Below, piece by piece: positions 22,336 through 31,140 of a DNA stretch of 64,000 nucleotides (position 1 is the stretch's first letter; the number at the start of each line of letters is the position of its first letter). A program made the translations under genes and the position numbers. The notes below the pieces were generated by a model that was not told the DNA's origin, searched no databases, and was given only the letters and a program-made list of their open reading frames with translations. The stretch is from the NCBI GenBank assembly GCA_016219275.1, contig JACRBM010000056.1, positions 62,001 to 126,000 on the forward strand. Direction: 5' to 3'. This stretch comes from Chloroflexota bacterium. GTDB taxonomy: Bacteria; Chloroflexota; Anaerolineae; UBA4142.

Positions 22336-23784
22336 ATGAAACGCGTGACGTTCATGGCGCTGATCGTTTTGTTTGCCGTGATTCTGACGGCGTGCGCGAC
22401 GCCCACGCCCGCACCCACCACCGCGCCGGCGCAACCGACCAAGCCGCCGGCAGTCGAACCGACCAAAGCGCCCGCACCCACCACCGCGCCGGCGGTTGGT
22501 GTATCCACCGGCGAGAGCGAAGCCACCGCGCGCGCCAAGGGGTTGACTTTTCTGGCAGATGCGTACGCCGGCAAGTACAAAGGCACAAAAGTGACGATGA
22601 CCGGTCCGTTCACCGACGAAGATGCGGTCAAGTTCAACAACTCGATGAAAGATTTCACCGCCAAGACCGGCATCACGATTCAGTACGAAGGATCGAAAGA
22701 GTTTGAAGCGTCCATCAGCGCGCGCATCGCTGCGGGCGATCCGCCGAACATCGTTGATTTTCCACAGCCCGGTTTGCTGGGCACGTTCGCCAAACAGGGC
22801 AAGGTCGTTGATGCGACCAAGCTCGTGCCCGCTACGTGGATGAAAGAAAACTACGCCCAGTCCTGGCTCGACATGGCGACCATGCCGGGCGCGGACGGCA
22901 AGTCCATGATAGGCGGCATCTGGCAACGCTTCAACGGCAAGAGCCAAGTCTGGTATCCCAAGAAAACGTTCGACAAAGCCGGCTACAAAGTTCCGAATAC
23001 CTGGGATGAGTTGGTCGCGTTGTCGGATCAAATCGTGAAAGACGGCGACACGCCCTGGTGCATCGGCATTCAGTCGGGCGCGGCGACCGGTTGGCCCGCG
23101 ACAGACTGGACGGAAGACGTCATGCTGCGCACGACCTCGCTCGAAAACTATGACAAGTGGGTGCGCGGCGAACTAAAGTTCGCTTCGCCGGAAGTGAAGA
23201 GTGCCATCGAAACCTTCGCCAAGATTTGGAACAACGACAAGTACGTGTACGGCGGACGCGCCAAAATCGTGACGACCTTTTTCGGCGATGCGCCCGCGCC
23301 CATGTTCCAAACTCCGCCCAAGTGCTGGCTCCATCGCCAGGGCAACTTTATCACCTCGTTCTTCCCCAAAGGTGTGAAAGCCGGCGAGGATTACGATTTC
23401 TTCTACTTTCCGCCGATTGATGCCAAGTACGGCAAGCCCTATCTCGTCGCGGGCGACATCATGGCAGCGTTCTCCGACAAACCCGAAGTTGCCGCGGTGA
23501 TGCAGTACTTTGCGACTGGCGCAGGCGTCAAGGGCTGGTTAGCCGCTGGCGGCGCGTTGTCGCCGCACAATGACAGTTCCCTGGATTGGTACGGCGACCC
23601 GGTCGAAAAGAAAATCGCGCAGATCGTGCGCGCCGCGACCGCCGTTCGCTTTGACGCTTCCGACTTGATGCCCGGTGCGGTCGGCTCCGGCTCCGAGTGG
23701 AAGGGCTTTACCGATTACTTTTCGGGCGCGGCGAATCTCGACACCGTGCTCGCCGAGATTGACAAATCCTGGCCCAAAAAGTAA
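22336..23784 (+). CDS. Sugar ABC transporter substrate-binding lipoprotein
   Basis: 482 aa, family 1 extracellular solute-binding protein. AAGGAGGAG 5 bases before the ATG. Signal peptide with lipobox LTAC near residue 20, then a Pro/Thr/Ala linker to about residue 57. Mature domain: FTAKTGITIQYEGSKEFEAS, ARIAAGDPPNIVDFPQPG, IGGIWQRFNGKSQVWYPK. First gene after lacI; followed by two permeases and amylosucrase, so sucrose or an alpha-glucoside is the likely ligand. No ATPase gene is included; a shared MsmK-type ATPase elsewhere is likely. Confidence 0.9.
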   Translation: MKRVTFMALIVLFAVILTACATPTPAPTTAPAQPTKPPAVEPTKAPAPTTAPAVGVSTGESEATARAKGLTFLADAYAGKYKGTKVTMTGPFTDEDAVKFNNSMKDFTAKTGITIQYEGSKEFEASISARIAAGDPPNIVDFPQPGLLGTFAKQGKVVDATKLVPATWMKENYAQSWLDMATMPGADGKSMIGGIWQRFNGKSQVWYPKKTFDKAGYKVPNTWDELVALSDQIVKDGDTPWCIGIQSGAATGWPATDWTEDVMLRTTSLENYDKWVRGELKFASPEVKSAIETFAKIWNNDKYVYGGRAKIVTTFFGDAPAPMFQTPPKCWLHRQGNFITSFFPKGVKAGEDYDFFYFPPIDAKYGKPYLVAGDIMAAFSDKPEVAAVMQYFATGAGVKGWLAAGGALSPHNDSSLDWYGDPVEKKIAQIVRAATAVRFDASDLMPGAVGSGSEWKGFTDYFSGAANLDTVLAEIDKSWPKK

Positions 23785-23790
23785 GATGCG

Positions 23791-23840
23791 TTCGGATCGG
23801 ACCCGAAGGGTCGCTTGCGAAAACCCTTCGGGTCTTGAAT
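23791..23840. repeat. Inverted repeat of the ACCCGAAGGGT family
   Basis: GGACCCGAAGGGTCGCTTGC, then AAACCCTTCGGGTCTTG. The same motif recurs at 55424-55463. It makes a stem between the binding-protein and permease genes, probably tuning relative expression. Confidence 0.7.
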
Positions 23841-23852
23841 AGGAGAGCAACC

Positions 23853-24971
23853 ATGGAATCGAGCGCCAAAGCTAGATTGAGCCAACCGGTTGGTCCGTTG
23901 GATTGGCTGACGACCAATTTCCTCCGCCTTCTCCTCGCGCTGTTCGTGCCCGTGGCAACCTTCGGCATCCTGTACGCCGGCTTTATCTTTCTGCGCGACA
24001 GCCAAGCGCCCAAGATCATCATCGCGATTGTGGCGATTATCCTGGGTGTGGGCGGAGTTGCCCTGCTTTACACCGTCGCGAATTGGTTCGTCGAGCAACT
24101 CGGCGACCGCTGGCGCGATCGTCTATTGCCTTTTATTTTTGTGGGACCCGCCATCGCGATCCTCATTTGGTATCTTGCCTTGCCGACTCTCCGCACCTTC
24201 TGGATCAGTTTGTTTGATTCGGACGCCAGCGACTTGGTCGGGCTGGCGAATTACTTGGCGGTCTTTACGGATCGCACCATGTTCATCGCCTTTCGCAACA
24301 ATCTGATTTGGATCATCGTCGGCGCGACGTTCTGCGTGGTGTTCGGGTTGTTGATCGCCGTGCTCGCGGACCGCAGCCGCTTCGAGACGTTCGCCAAGTC
24401 ACTGATCTTTTTGCCGATGGCGATCTCGATGGTCGGCGCGGGTGTGATCTGGAACATGATCTTCAACGTCAGTCCGAACGTCGGCATGATCAACGCGGTC
24501 TGGGCGGGACTCCTGGGTCAAGACCCGGTGGCGTGGACCGCCGCCGCGTCGCTGCAACCCTGGAATAATCTTTTTCTCATCGTCATCGTGATTTGGCTGC
24601 AGACCGGGTACGCCATGGTGTTGTTCTCAGCGGCGCTCAAAGGCATCCCCGGCGAAATTCTCGAAGCCGCGCGCGTGGATGGCGCGACGGAAATCCAAGT
24701 CTTTTTCCGAATCATGCTTCCGTCCATCATGGGCACGATCATCGCCGTGGCGACGACGATCATCATCTTTACGCTAAAAATCTTCGACGTGGTCTGGGTG
24801 ATGACGGGCGGTCAATTCAGCACCCAGGTTATCGCGACCCAGTTTTATCGCGAGTATTTTACCGCGCAAAATTCCGGTTACGGCTCGGCGATTGCGATCG
24901 TGTTGCTGTTGACGGTCATCCCGGTGATGGTTTACAACTTGAAGCAATTCAGCGAGCGGGAGGTGTTCTGA
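23853..24971 (+). CDS. Sugar ABC transporter permease (MalF type)
   Basis: 372 aa from MESSAKARLS, with GGAGAGCAACC just upstream. About eight membrane helices; two extra N-terminal ones precede the core. The inner-membrane EAA loop (EILEAARVDGATEIQVFFRIMLPSI, near residues 268-292) is intact for ATPase docking. Overlaps the next permease by one base (TGATG). Confidence 0.9.
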   Translation: MESSAKARLSQPVGPLDWLTTNFLRLLLALFVPVATFGILYAGFIFLRDSQAPKIIIAIVAIILGVGGVALLYTVANWFVEQLGDRWRDRLLPFIFVGPAIAILIWYLALPTLRTFWISLFDSDASDLVGLANYLAVFTDRTMFIAFRNNLIWIIVGATFCVVFGLLIAVLADRSRFETFAKSLIFLPMAISMVGAGVIWNMIFNVSPNVGMINAVWAGLLGQDPVAWTAAASLQPWNNLFLIVIVIWLQTGYAMVLFSAALKGIPGEILEAARVDGATEIQVFFRIMLPSIMGTIIAVATTIIIFTLKIFDVVWVMTGGQFSTQVIATQFYREYFTAQNSGYGSAIAIVLLLTVIPVMVYNLKQFSEREVF

Positions 24972-26083
24972 TGGCACGTCAATCTCAACCCCGACGACGT
25001 TTGCGCGCATCCGATTTGACGGTGAATGGCATCTTGCTATTGCTCGTGCTTGCTTGGACGATTCCAACCATCGGCTTGTTCGTCTCGTCGTTTCGCACCC
25101 GCACGGACATTCAGACATCCGGTTGGTGGACGTTTCTGCCGCATCAAGAATGGGTCAAGGTCGAGGAGTTCGATCCGCCCGCTGGACTAGACCGCGACGG
25201 CGTGATGGAAATTCGCGGCGCGCAGGGAACTTTCGAACAATTTCGCAACGGCATCGCCTCTTCCGACGGCAACACACGTGTGACGTGGATCGGCAACAAG
25301 CGCCTCGGCACGGTCCAAGTGCAACAGCAAAAATGGATCGTCGGTTACGACCTCACGCTCGACAATTATGGACAGGTGCTCGCCGGGAAAACATTTGACA
25401 TTCGCCAGCCCGACGGCAGTATCGTCACGGAGCAAGGCGACGATTTTACCGGCGCGTTTCTCAACAGTTTGATCGTGACCGTGCCCTCCACGGTGATTCC
25501 GATACTCATCGCCGCGTTTGCCGCGTATGGTTTTGCATGGATGCGTTTTCCCGGGCGCAAACTGTTTTTCACGATGGTCGTCGCGCTGCTCGTCGTGCCG
25601 CTGCAAATTGCGCTCGTGCCGATCCTGAGCGACTATGTGAGTTTGAACTTGAACGGCACCTTCCTGGGTGTGTGGCTCGCGCACACCGGCTTTGGTTTAT
25701 CGCTCGCGACGTATTTGCTCTACAACTATATCAGCAGTTTGCCGCGCGACATTTTGGAATCGGCGTTCATTGACGGCGCATCGCAGTTCACCATTTTTAC
25801 GCGCTTGATTCTGCCGCTCTCGGTACCCGCCCTCGCCTCGTTCGCGATCTTTCAATTTCTATGGGTGTGGAACGATTACCTCGTCGCGTTGATTTTCATC
25901 GGTGCGAAACCGGACGTCCAGGTGTTGACGATGCGGATCGCGGAGATGGTCGGCTCGCGCGGCAACGATTGGCATTTGCTCACCGCCGGCGGATTTGTTT
26001 CGATGATTCTGCCGCTTGCCGTGTTCTTCTCGTTGCAGCGGTTTTTCGTGCGCGGCTTGCTGGCAGGTTCGGTCAAAGGATAA
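24971..26083 (+). CDS. Sugar ABC transporter permease (MalG type)
   Basis: 370 aa from the ATG in the TGATG overlap with the previous gene. First helix NGILLLLVLAWTIPTIGLFVSSFRTR, then a long extracytoplasmic insert (about residues 45-165) and the permease core. EAA loop: DILESAFIDGASQFTIFTRLILPLS. A longer frame upstream of 24971 is only a shadow of the first permease. Confidence 0.88.
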   Translation: MARQSQPRRRLRASDLTVNGILLLLVLAWTIPTIGLFVSSFRTRTDIQTSGWWTFLPHQEWVKVEEFDPPAGLDRDGVMEIRGAQGTFEQFRNGIASSDGNTRVTWIGNKRLGTVQVQQQKWIVGYDLTLDNYGQVLAGKTFDIRQPDGSIVTEQGDDFTGAFLNSLIVTVPSTVIPILIAAFAAYGFAWMRFPGRKLFFTMVVALLVVPLQIALVPILSDYVSLNLNGTFLGVWLAHTGFGLSLATYLLYNYISSLPRDILESAFIDGASQFTIFTRLILPLSVPALASFAIFQFLWVWNDYLVALIFIGAKPDVQVLTMRIAEMVGSRGNDWHLLTAGGFVSMILPLAVFFSLQRFFVRGLLAGSVKG

Positions 26084-26116
26084 ACCGCGCGCGGACTTGG
26101 GCGACTTGAGGTTTAG

Positions 26117-28066
26117 ATGTTCGAGGCGGAGTGGCTGGAACAGCAAGCCGCGCGGACGTGGCAACGCTTGCAACCCAGAATCGAAACGCGTTTTGCATCG
26201 TTCGCGCGGCGCGCGCCAGAGGACTGGCGCGTTTTCCATCAGCGGTTGGAAAATAATTTTCCCCGCTTGTTTCAGTCGCTCATTCGCGTCTACGGCAAGC
26301 AGTACGATTTCATTTATTTTCTCGAAGAACTGATGGCGGGGATGGCGCAAGCGTGGTGGGCGCGTCCCCCGGAACTCAAAGAACTCGATGCCGCGCGCGA
26401 AAAAAATCCGCGCTGGTTCCAATCCAATCACATGCTCGGCGGGGTCTGCTACGTAGATTTGTTTGCCGGCAATTTGAAAGGTCTGCGCGCCAAGATTCCG
26501 TATTTCAAAGAGCTGGGGCTGACCTACTTGCATGTAATGCCGCTCTTCAAAACACCGGTGGGCGAAAATGACGGCGGCTATGCGGTCAGTTCGTACCGCG
26601 AGGTCAATCCCCGGCTGGGCACCTTCAAACAACTCGCCGACCTCGCCTCCGAACTGCGGCGCGAAGGCATCAGTCTCGTGTTGGATTTCGTGTTCAATCA
26701 CACGTCGAACGAACACACGTGGGCAAAACGCGCGCAAGCCGGCGTCCGCGAGTACCAGGAATTCTATTATCTCTTTCCGGACCGCGCGCGGCCGGACGCG
26801 TACGAGCGCCACTTGCGCGAAATTTTTCCGGAGGAACATCCGGGCGCGTTCACCTATTTCCCCAAAATTCATCGCTGGGTCTGGACGACGTTTCACCGTT
26901 ATCAATGGGATTTGAATTACGCGAATCCGAACGTGTTCAACGCGATGGCGCAAGAGATGCTCGCGCTCGCGAACGTGGGGGTCGAAGCGTTGCGGCTCGA
27001 CGCAGTCGCCTTCATTTGGAAACAACTCGGCACGAACTGCGAAAACCTGCCCGAGGCGCACACGTTGATCCAAGCGTTCAACACGGTGACGCGCATTGCC
27101 GCGCCCGCGATGATTTTCAAGTCGGAAGCCATCGTTCACCCGGACGACGTAATTAAATACATTCGTCCGGACGAATGCCAGGTCTCGTACAATCCGTTGC
27201 TGATGGCGTTGTTGTGGAATTCGCTGGCGACGCGCGAGGTGCGTTTGCTCAACCTCGCGCTGCGAGAACGCTTTCAAATTCCCGCCGAATGTTCCTGGGT
27301 CAACTATGTGCGTTGCCACGACGACATTGGCTGGACGTTTTCCGATCACGACGCGGCGCGTTTGGGCATCCAGGGTTACGATCATCGCCGGTTTCTGAAC
27401 AGTTTTTACACGGGACGGTTTCCCGGCAGTTTTGCGCGGGGGTTGGCGTTCCAGGAGAATGCGAAAACCGGCGATTGCCGCATCTCCGGCGCGTGCGCGT
27501 CGCTCGCCGGTTTGGAAAAGGCGCTCAAAGAAGAAACCGCCGTCGAGGTCGAACTGGCGATTCGCCGCATCGTGTTGATTCACGGAATTATCTTGACCGC
27601 AAGCGGCATTCCGCTGATCTACCTCGGCGACGAAATCGGCGCGCTCAACGATTATGGCTATCGCCACGACCCCGGCCATGCCGACGATAGTCGCTGGGCG
27701 CATCGTCCCGTCACCGATTGGAAGAAAATGGCGCGGCGGAATTCCGCCTCCTCGGTGGAAGGGAAAATTTTCGCGCGCTTGCGCCACCTGATCCAAATTC
27801 GCAAACGCGAATCCGCCTTCGCCGGCAACGATCTGCAAGCCATGAACGTCGGCAACGATCACGTGCTGGGATTCGTGCGCCAACATCAGGCGCATTGCAT
27901 CATCGTGTTGGCGAATTTCAGCGAGCAAACGCAAACCGTGGCGGGCAATCTAGTGCGGCTCTACGGTTCGGGATACGCGTTCACCGATTTGGTGAGTGGA
28001 CAAACGATCAATGCGGAGGATTTCGAACTAGCGCCATATCAATTCTTGTGTTTGAAGTGTAGTTGA
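26117..28066 (+). CDS. Amylosucrase-like GH13 glucosyltransferase
   Basis: 649 aa, close to amylosucrase length. Amylosucrase cleaves sucrose and either hydrolyses it or adds glucose to alpha-glucan. Conserved regions: VLDFVFNHTSNEH (about 195-207), VEALRLDAVAFIWK with the nucleophile Asp (about 291-304), FKSEAIVHPDD with the acid/base Glu (about 334-344) and NYVRCHDDIGW (about 396-406). An N-terminal helical part (FEAEWLEQQAARTWQRLQPR) and VENDGGYAVSSY also match. No signal peptide, so it is intracellular, acting on imported sugar. Confidence 0.9.
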   Translation: MFEAEWLEQQAARTWQRLQPRIETRFASFARRAPEDWRVFHQRLENNFPRLFQSLIRVYGKQYDFIYFLEELMAGMAQAWWARPPELKELDAAREKNPRWFQSNHMLGGVCYVDLFAGNLKGLRAKIPYFKELGLTYLHVMPLFKTPVGENDGGYAVSSYREVNPRLGTFKQLADLASELRREGISLVLDFVFNHTSNEHTWAKRAQAGVREYQEFYYLFPDRARPDAYERHLREIFPEEHPGAFTYFPKIHRWVWTTFHRYQWDLNYANPNVFNAMAQEMLALANVGVEALRLDAVAFIWKQLGTNCENLPEAHTLIQAFNTVTRIAAPAMIFKSEAIVHPDDVIKYIRPDECQVSYNPLLMALLWNSLATREVRLLNLALRERFQIPAECSWVNYVRCHDDIGWTFSDHDAARLGIQGYDHRRFLNSFYTGRFPGSFARGLAFQENAKTGDCRISGACASLAGLEKALKEETAVEVELAIRRIVLIHGIILTASGIPLIYLGDEIGALNDYGYRHDPGHADDSRWAHRPVTDWKKMARRNSASSVEGKIFARLRHLIQIRKRESAFAGNDLQAMNVGNDHVLGFVRQHQAHCIIVLANFSEQTQTVAGNLVRLYGSGYAFTDLVSGQTINAEDFELAPYQFLCLKCS

Positions 28067-28098
28067 GTTGCTAACGTTTCTGTGCTGGGCTGAACGAT

Positions 28099-28578
28099 CT
28101 ACGGTCCTCGCCCACGCATCAGCTTTAGCTCATTCGACCTGGCGCGCTCCCACAACGCGATGCTCTCCGCTTCGAGCACGCCGCCGACATAGTCCTTGAT
28201 GTGTCGCCGCACGTACGGATTTTCGAGCATCTGTGCCGGGTTGATGTTCTTGTCCGCGAGCGCGAACACGACATGATCCACGTCGCTCATCACGATCGCG
28301 CCGAGGCACATCACGCATGGCTCGACGGTCGTGTACAAAATCACGCCGTCGTGAATGTGATCGTGGATGAATTTCTCCGCGTCGAGCAACGCGTTCAGCT
28401 CCGCGTGCGCGATTTCGCTATGCCGCGCGTTGTGCTGCGCGCGACCTCTGCCGACGATCTTGCGATCATGCACGATGACCGCGCCAATCGGTCGCTCACC
28501 TTCACTCAGCGCACGCGCGGCTTCGCTCAACGCTTCGCGCATGAAAAATTCGTGGTCGTGCGAATCGAAATCAAGCAT
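28099..28578 (-). CDS. Nucleoside/guanine deaminase, CDA fold
   Basis: 159 aa from MLDFDSHDHEFFM. Zinc-binding HAEL (about residue 58) with TVEPCVMCLGAI (about 85-96) gives the His-Ala-Glu and PCxxC signature of the tRNA-adenosine/guanine deaminase branch. RPIGAVIVHDRKIVGRGRA precedes. The C-terminal part differs from TadA, so a free nucleoside or base is more likely. It overlaps the Nudix gene stop by 8 bp, hinting at joint processing of abnormal nucleotides. Confidence 0.8.
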   Translation of the reverse strand: MLDFDSHDHEFFMREALSEAARALSEGERPIGAVIVHDRKIVGRGRAQHNARHSEIAHAELNALLDAEKFIHDHIHDGVILYTTVEPCVMCLGAIVMSDVDHVVFALADKNINPAQMLENPYVRRHIKDYVGGVLEAESIALWERARSNELKLMRGRGP

Positions 28579-29035
28579 CGTGAATCTCCGCGTGGGTGAT
28601 CGTTTCGTTGTCATCGCCGAAGGTAAATTTCGCCGCGACGTGTTTGCCTTGCAAGACGCGCGGCAACCAGTGTTGATCGTCCGCCCACATTGTAGCATAA
28701 GGAATCGAATTTGTCGCAAACCAACGCGGCGACATTTCATCCGTCTCGCTTGGCTCGCCGCGCCAGCGCGTCGCGATGAACGTGTGAACGACCTGGTCCC
28801 ACTCTGGTTTCGCCGGAAAGAAAAACTCGATGCGCGCGACGGGCATCAAATCGTCCGGCGCAACGATGACACTGGATTCTTCGCGCAACTCACGCGCCGC
28901 GGCATCGGCAATAGACTCGCCATCCTCGATCTTGCCGCCGAATCCATTCCACTTGCCCGCGCCAAATCTCTGCTTTTTATAGCCGAGCAAAATCTTGTCG
29001 CCGTCGAGGAGAAAGACCAGTGTCGCGTCGCGCAT
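28571..29035 (-). CDS. Nudix hydrolase, MutT/MTH1-like 8-oxo-dGTP diphosphatase
   Basis: 154 aa. Full Nudix box GGKIEDGESIADAAARELRE-ES (about residues 36-57). The preceding KQRFGAGKWNGFGGK and the following PRWFATNSIPYATMWADD (conserved Trp and Asp pocket) resemble the MTH1 type, which cleans oxidised purine nucleotides. Starts 7 bp after the upstream membrane gene and overlaps the deaminase gene. Confidence 0.8.
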   Translation of the reverse strand: MRDATLVFLLDGDKILLGYKKQRFGAGKWNGFGGKIEDGESIADAAARELREESSVIVAPDDLMPVARIEFFFPAKPEWDQVVHTFIATRWRGEPSETDEMSPRWFATNSIPYATMWADDQHWLPRVLQGKHVAAKFTFGDDNETITHAEIHDA

Positions 29036-29041
29036 GATTTT

Positions 29042-29362
29042 CTACAGCGTGTTGATGAGCAAGAAACTTGCCGCGAGCAAGGTCATGCCCGCGCCGATGG
29101 CGATCATCGCGGTCAGATTGCCGCGCTGCTGGGTTGGCGGTGTGCGTTTGCCGCGCGATGAAATCGCCGCGACAATCCCAACCACCGCGCCGACGAGAAT
29201 CACGGCAAAGCCCGCGAGGTACAACGCCTCGGCAAACGCATCGAGCGTCCATCCGCCGACGAGCCAACTCACCGCCATCGCGATGAACGCGGCGGCGACG
29301 TCAATCACAACCACACCTTGCGCTAATTCTTTGAACGTCACAGAACTTTCAGAGTCGTTCAT
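29042..29362 (-). CDS. Small membrane protein of unknown function
   Basis: 106 aa with three predicted membrane helices (VVVIDVAAAFIAMAVSWLVG, ALYLAGFAVILVGAVVGIVA, AMIAIGAGMTLLAASFLLIN) separated by a basic loop (SRGKRTPPTQQR). No recognised family. It lies between the Nudix gene and the glycosyltransferase in a tightly packed minus-strand run. Confidence 0.6.
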   Translation of the reverse strand: MNDSESSVTFKELAQGVVVIDVAAAFIAMAVSWLVGGWTLDAFAEALYLAGFAVILVGAVVGIVAAISSRGKRTPPTQQRGNLTAMIAIGAGMTLLAASFLLINTL

Positions 29363-29368
29363 CGTTGA

Positions 29369-30505
29369 CTACCTCGATGTCAAGTAAGTTTGTAACTCGC
29401 GCGCCGCCTTGTCCCAGGAAAACTTTTTCGCTTGGGCAAATCCGCGCGCGCGTAAATCGTCTCGCAGTGATTCGTCCGTGAGCGCGCGTTGCATCGCGTT
29501 TGCCATCGCGTCCACATCGTGCGGATCAAAGTACAGCGCGGCATTGCCCGCGACTTCGGGCAACGACGACGCGTGCGAGCACACGACCGGCGCGCCGCAC
29601 GCCATCGCCTCGGCGACCGGCAAACCGAATCCTTCGTAGAGCGACGGATACACAAACAACGTCGCGCCCGCGTACAACGCCGGCAAATCGTCGTCCGCGA
29701 AAAAGTCTGGAAAGATCACGCGCTCTTGCAGTCCAAGCCGCTCAACTTTTTGAAAAACATCCTCAAACATCCACCCTTTTGCCCCACTGATAACCAATTG
29801 CGAATTGCGAACTAGGAATTGCGAATTCGCTATTCTGCCAAATGCTTCGATCAATCGCGCGTAATTCTTGCGCGGCTGAATCGTGCTGACCGCGAGCAGG
29901 TACGGTTTGCCGCGTGTCAGTTCGTGGACGCGCGCTTGCGATTCGGGGGCAATGCTGGGATTGAAACGCGGATCAACGCCGGAGTAGAGCGTCTTGATTT
30001 TGTCGCGCGGCACGCGATACACATCGTTCACATCGCGCCGCGTGCTGTCCGCATCGGCGAGAACCAGGTCGGCGCGTGCAAGCGCGCGCGGAACGGCGCG
30101 ATTGAGATAGTTCAACAACGGCGCGGGGAAACATTCGGGCACGCGCACGTACGAGAGATCGTGAACGGTGACGAGTGTGCGCCGCGCGCGCGTGGGCGGC
30201 AACAAAAAATCCGGCGAGTAGAATACGTCTACCTTGCCGATGAACGCTTCGACGAACAGCGGCACACGCGCGCGATGCCACAGCGCGGCGAGATAGCGTT
30301 CGGTCAGCGGCGCGCGCCGAATCGTAAAGTTGGGCGACCAATCGAATCGGAGCAACTCAGCGTGCGCGTCGCGCGGGACGAAGAGGACGTAACGATTCGT
30401 GCCATCAAGTCGCGACAAGGCGCGCACCAACTCACGCGCATAGCGACCAATCCCGGCACGCTCGCGTGAAGCAGAGGTGAAATCAATTCCGATGGTTAGT
30501 TGCAT
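29369..30505 (-). CDS. Glycosyltransferase family 4
   Basis: 378 aa GT-B fold enzyme. Donor-binding part: LLAVSTIQPRKNYARLIEAF near residues 204-223, and YEGFGLPVAEAMACGAPVV near residues 290-308 with the EX7E motif. Acceptor half includes DVFYSPDFLLPP and LVTVHDLSYVR. A heptamer repeat is translated in frame (NSQFLVRNSQ) between the first helix and the next strand of the C-terminal domain. First sugar-transfer gene of the exopolysaccharide run. Confidence 0.88.
   Translation of the reverse strand: MQLTIGIDFTSASRERAGIGRYARELVRALSRLDGTNRYVLFVPRDAHAELLRFDWSPNFTIRRAPLTERYLAALWHRARVPLFVEAFIGKVDVFYSPDFLLPPTRARRTLVTVHDLSYVRVPECFPAPLLNYLNRAVPRALARADLVLADADSTRRDVNDVYRVPRDKIKTLYSGVDPRFNPSIAPESQARVHELTRGKPYLLAVSTIQPRKNYARLIEAFGRIANSQFLVRNSQLVISGAKGWMFEDVFQKVERLGLQERVIFPDFFADDDLPALYAGATLFVYPSLYEGFGLPVAEAMACGAPVVCSHASSLPEVAGNAALYFDPHDVDAMANAMQRALTDESLRDDLRARGFAQAKKFSWDKAARELQTYLTSR
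29791..29835. repeat. Heptamer repeat inside glycosyltransferase gene
   Basis: ATTGCGA units (three clear copies plus variants ACTAGGA and ATTCGCT), translated in frame as NSQFLVRNSQ on the minus strand. Confidence 0.75.
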
Positions 30506-30507
30506 CG

Positions 30508-30579
30508 TTTTATAGTTTTGTAGTTGGATAGTTGGATGACTGAAGAACTACTCAACTATTCAACTACTCAACTACCCGA
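30508..30579. repeat. Octamer repeat hairpin between GtrA and glycosyltransferase genes
   Basis: TAGTTGGATAGTTGGAT arm, short loop, then CAACTATTCAACTACTCAAC arm; spans the whole intergenic gap. Confidence 0.8.
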
Positions 30580-31020
30580 CTAAATTCCTCGATACGTCCA
30601 CTGACGATTGATGAAGAAATTCCAAAACAAGACCACGCCGATGGCAGTCGCTTTGGCGGCGTTGTAATCGAGTGGATGCGGCAGCACCGGTCCAAAAATC
30701 AACGCGTCCGCGCTGAGAAAAACGCGTTGGTTGATGCCCAAGCCGATCAGATTCACAATCGTAAATTTACCGAACTGGGTATGCCAGGGACGCTCGCGTG
30801 ATTCAGGATACGTCCACAAACGATTCCACGTAAAGTTGCTCACAATCGCGCATATTACCGAAACGAGGTTCGCGTACTCTTTCGGCAAACCGACACCGAG
30901 AACAAGCCAGTTGAGCACACTAAAATCCACGAATGCGCCGACGCCACCGACAATCACGAATTTAAAAAAACGGTTGAATTCGCTCTGATTGAGCGCGATC
31001 AATGATAGTAACTTCGCCAA
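30580..31020 (-). CDS. GtrA-family membrane protein
   Basis: 146 aa, four membrane helices. GtrA hallmark: FNRFFKFVIVGGVGAFVDFSVLNWLV near the N-terminus and a C-terminal VLFWNFFINRQWTYRGI. GtrA proteins help move lipid-linked sugars across the membrane. Flanked by octamer and heptamer repeat tracts on both sides. Confidence 0.88.
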   Translation of the reverse strand: MAKLLSLIALNQSEFNRFFKFVIVGGVGAFVDFSVLNWLVLGVGLPKEYANLVSVICAIVSNFTWNRLWTYPESRERPWHTQFGKFTIVNLIGLGINQRVFLSADALIFGPVLPHPLDYNAAKATAIGVVLFWNFFINRQWTYRGI

Positions 31021-31035
31021 ATAAAATCCTCCGAG

Positions 31036-31140
31036 GCAATGGCGAATAGCGAATGGCAGATAGCGGATGGCAAATTGCTATTCGCCATTTGCTATTCACT
31101 ATTTGCCATTTGCTATTCGCTCTCCGCTATTCGTTATTTC
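31036..31140. repeat. Heptamer repeat hairpin reaching into the O-antigen ligase 3' end
   Basis: Fourteen or so 7-bp units: GGCGAAT/AGCGAAT/GGCAGAT/AGCGGAT then the complementary sense CGCCATT/TGCTATT/CACTATT. The ligase's last residues (ITNSGERIANGK) and stop codon are encoded by the repeat. Confidence 0.85.

Noticed and set aside
25859-27934. Very long minus-strand open frame (about 690 codons) opposite the amylosucrase gene
   Set aside because: It is antisense to a gene with all GH13 motifs; Arg/Ala/His-rich composition is typical of a GC-rich shadow frame, and no domain is recognisable.
31036-31140. Possible CRISPR array
   Set aside because: Period is 7 bp, units are imperfect and there are no spacers; it is a short tandem repeat tract.
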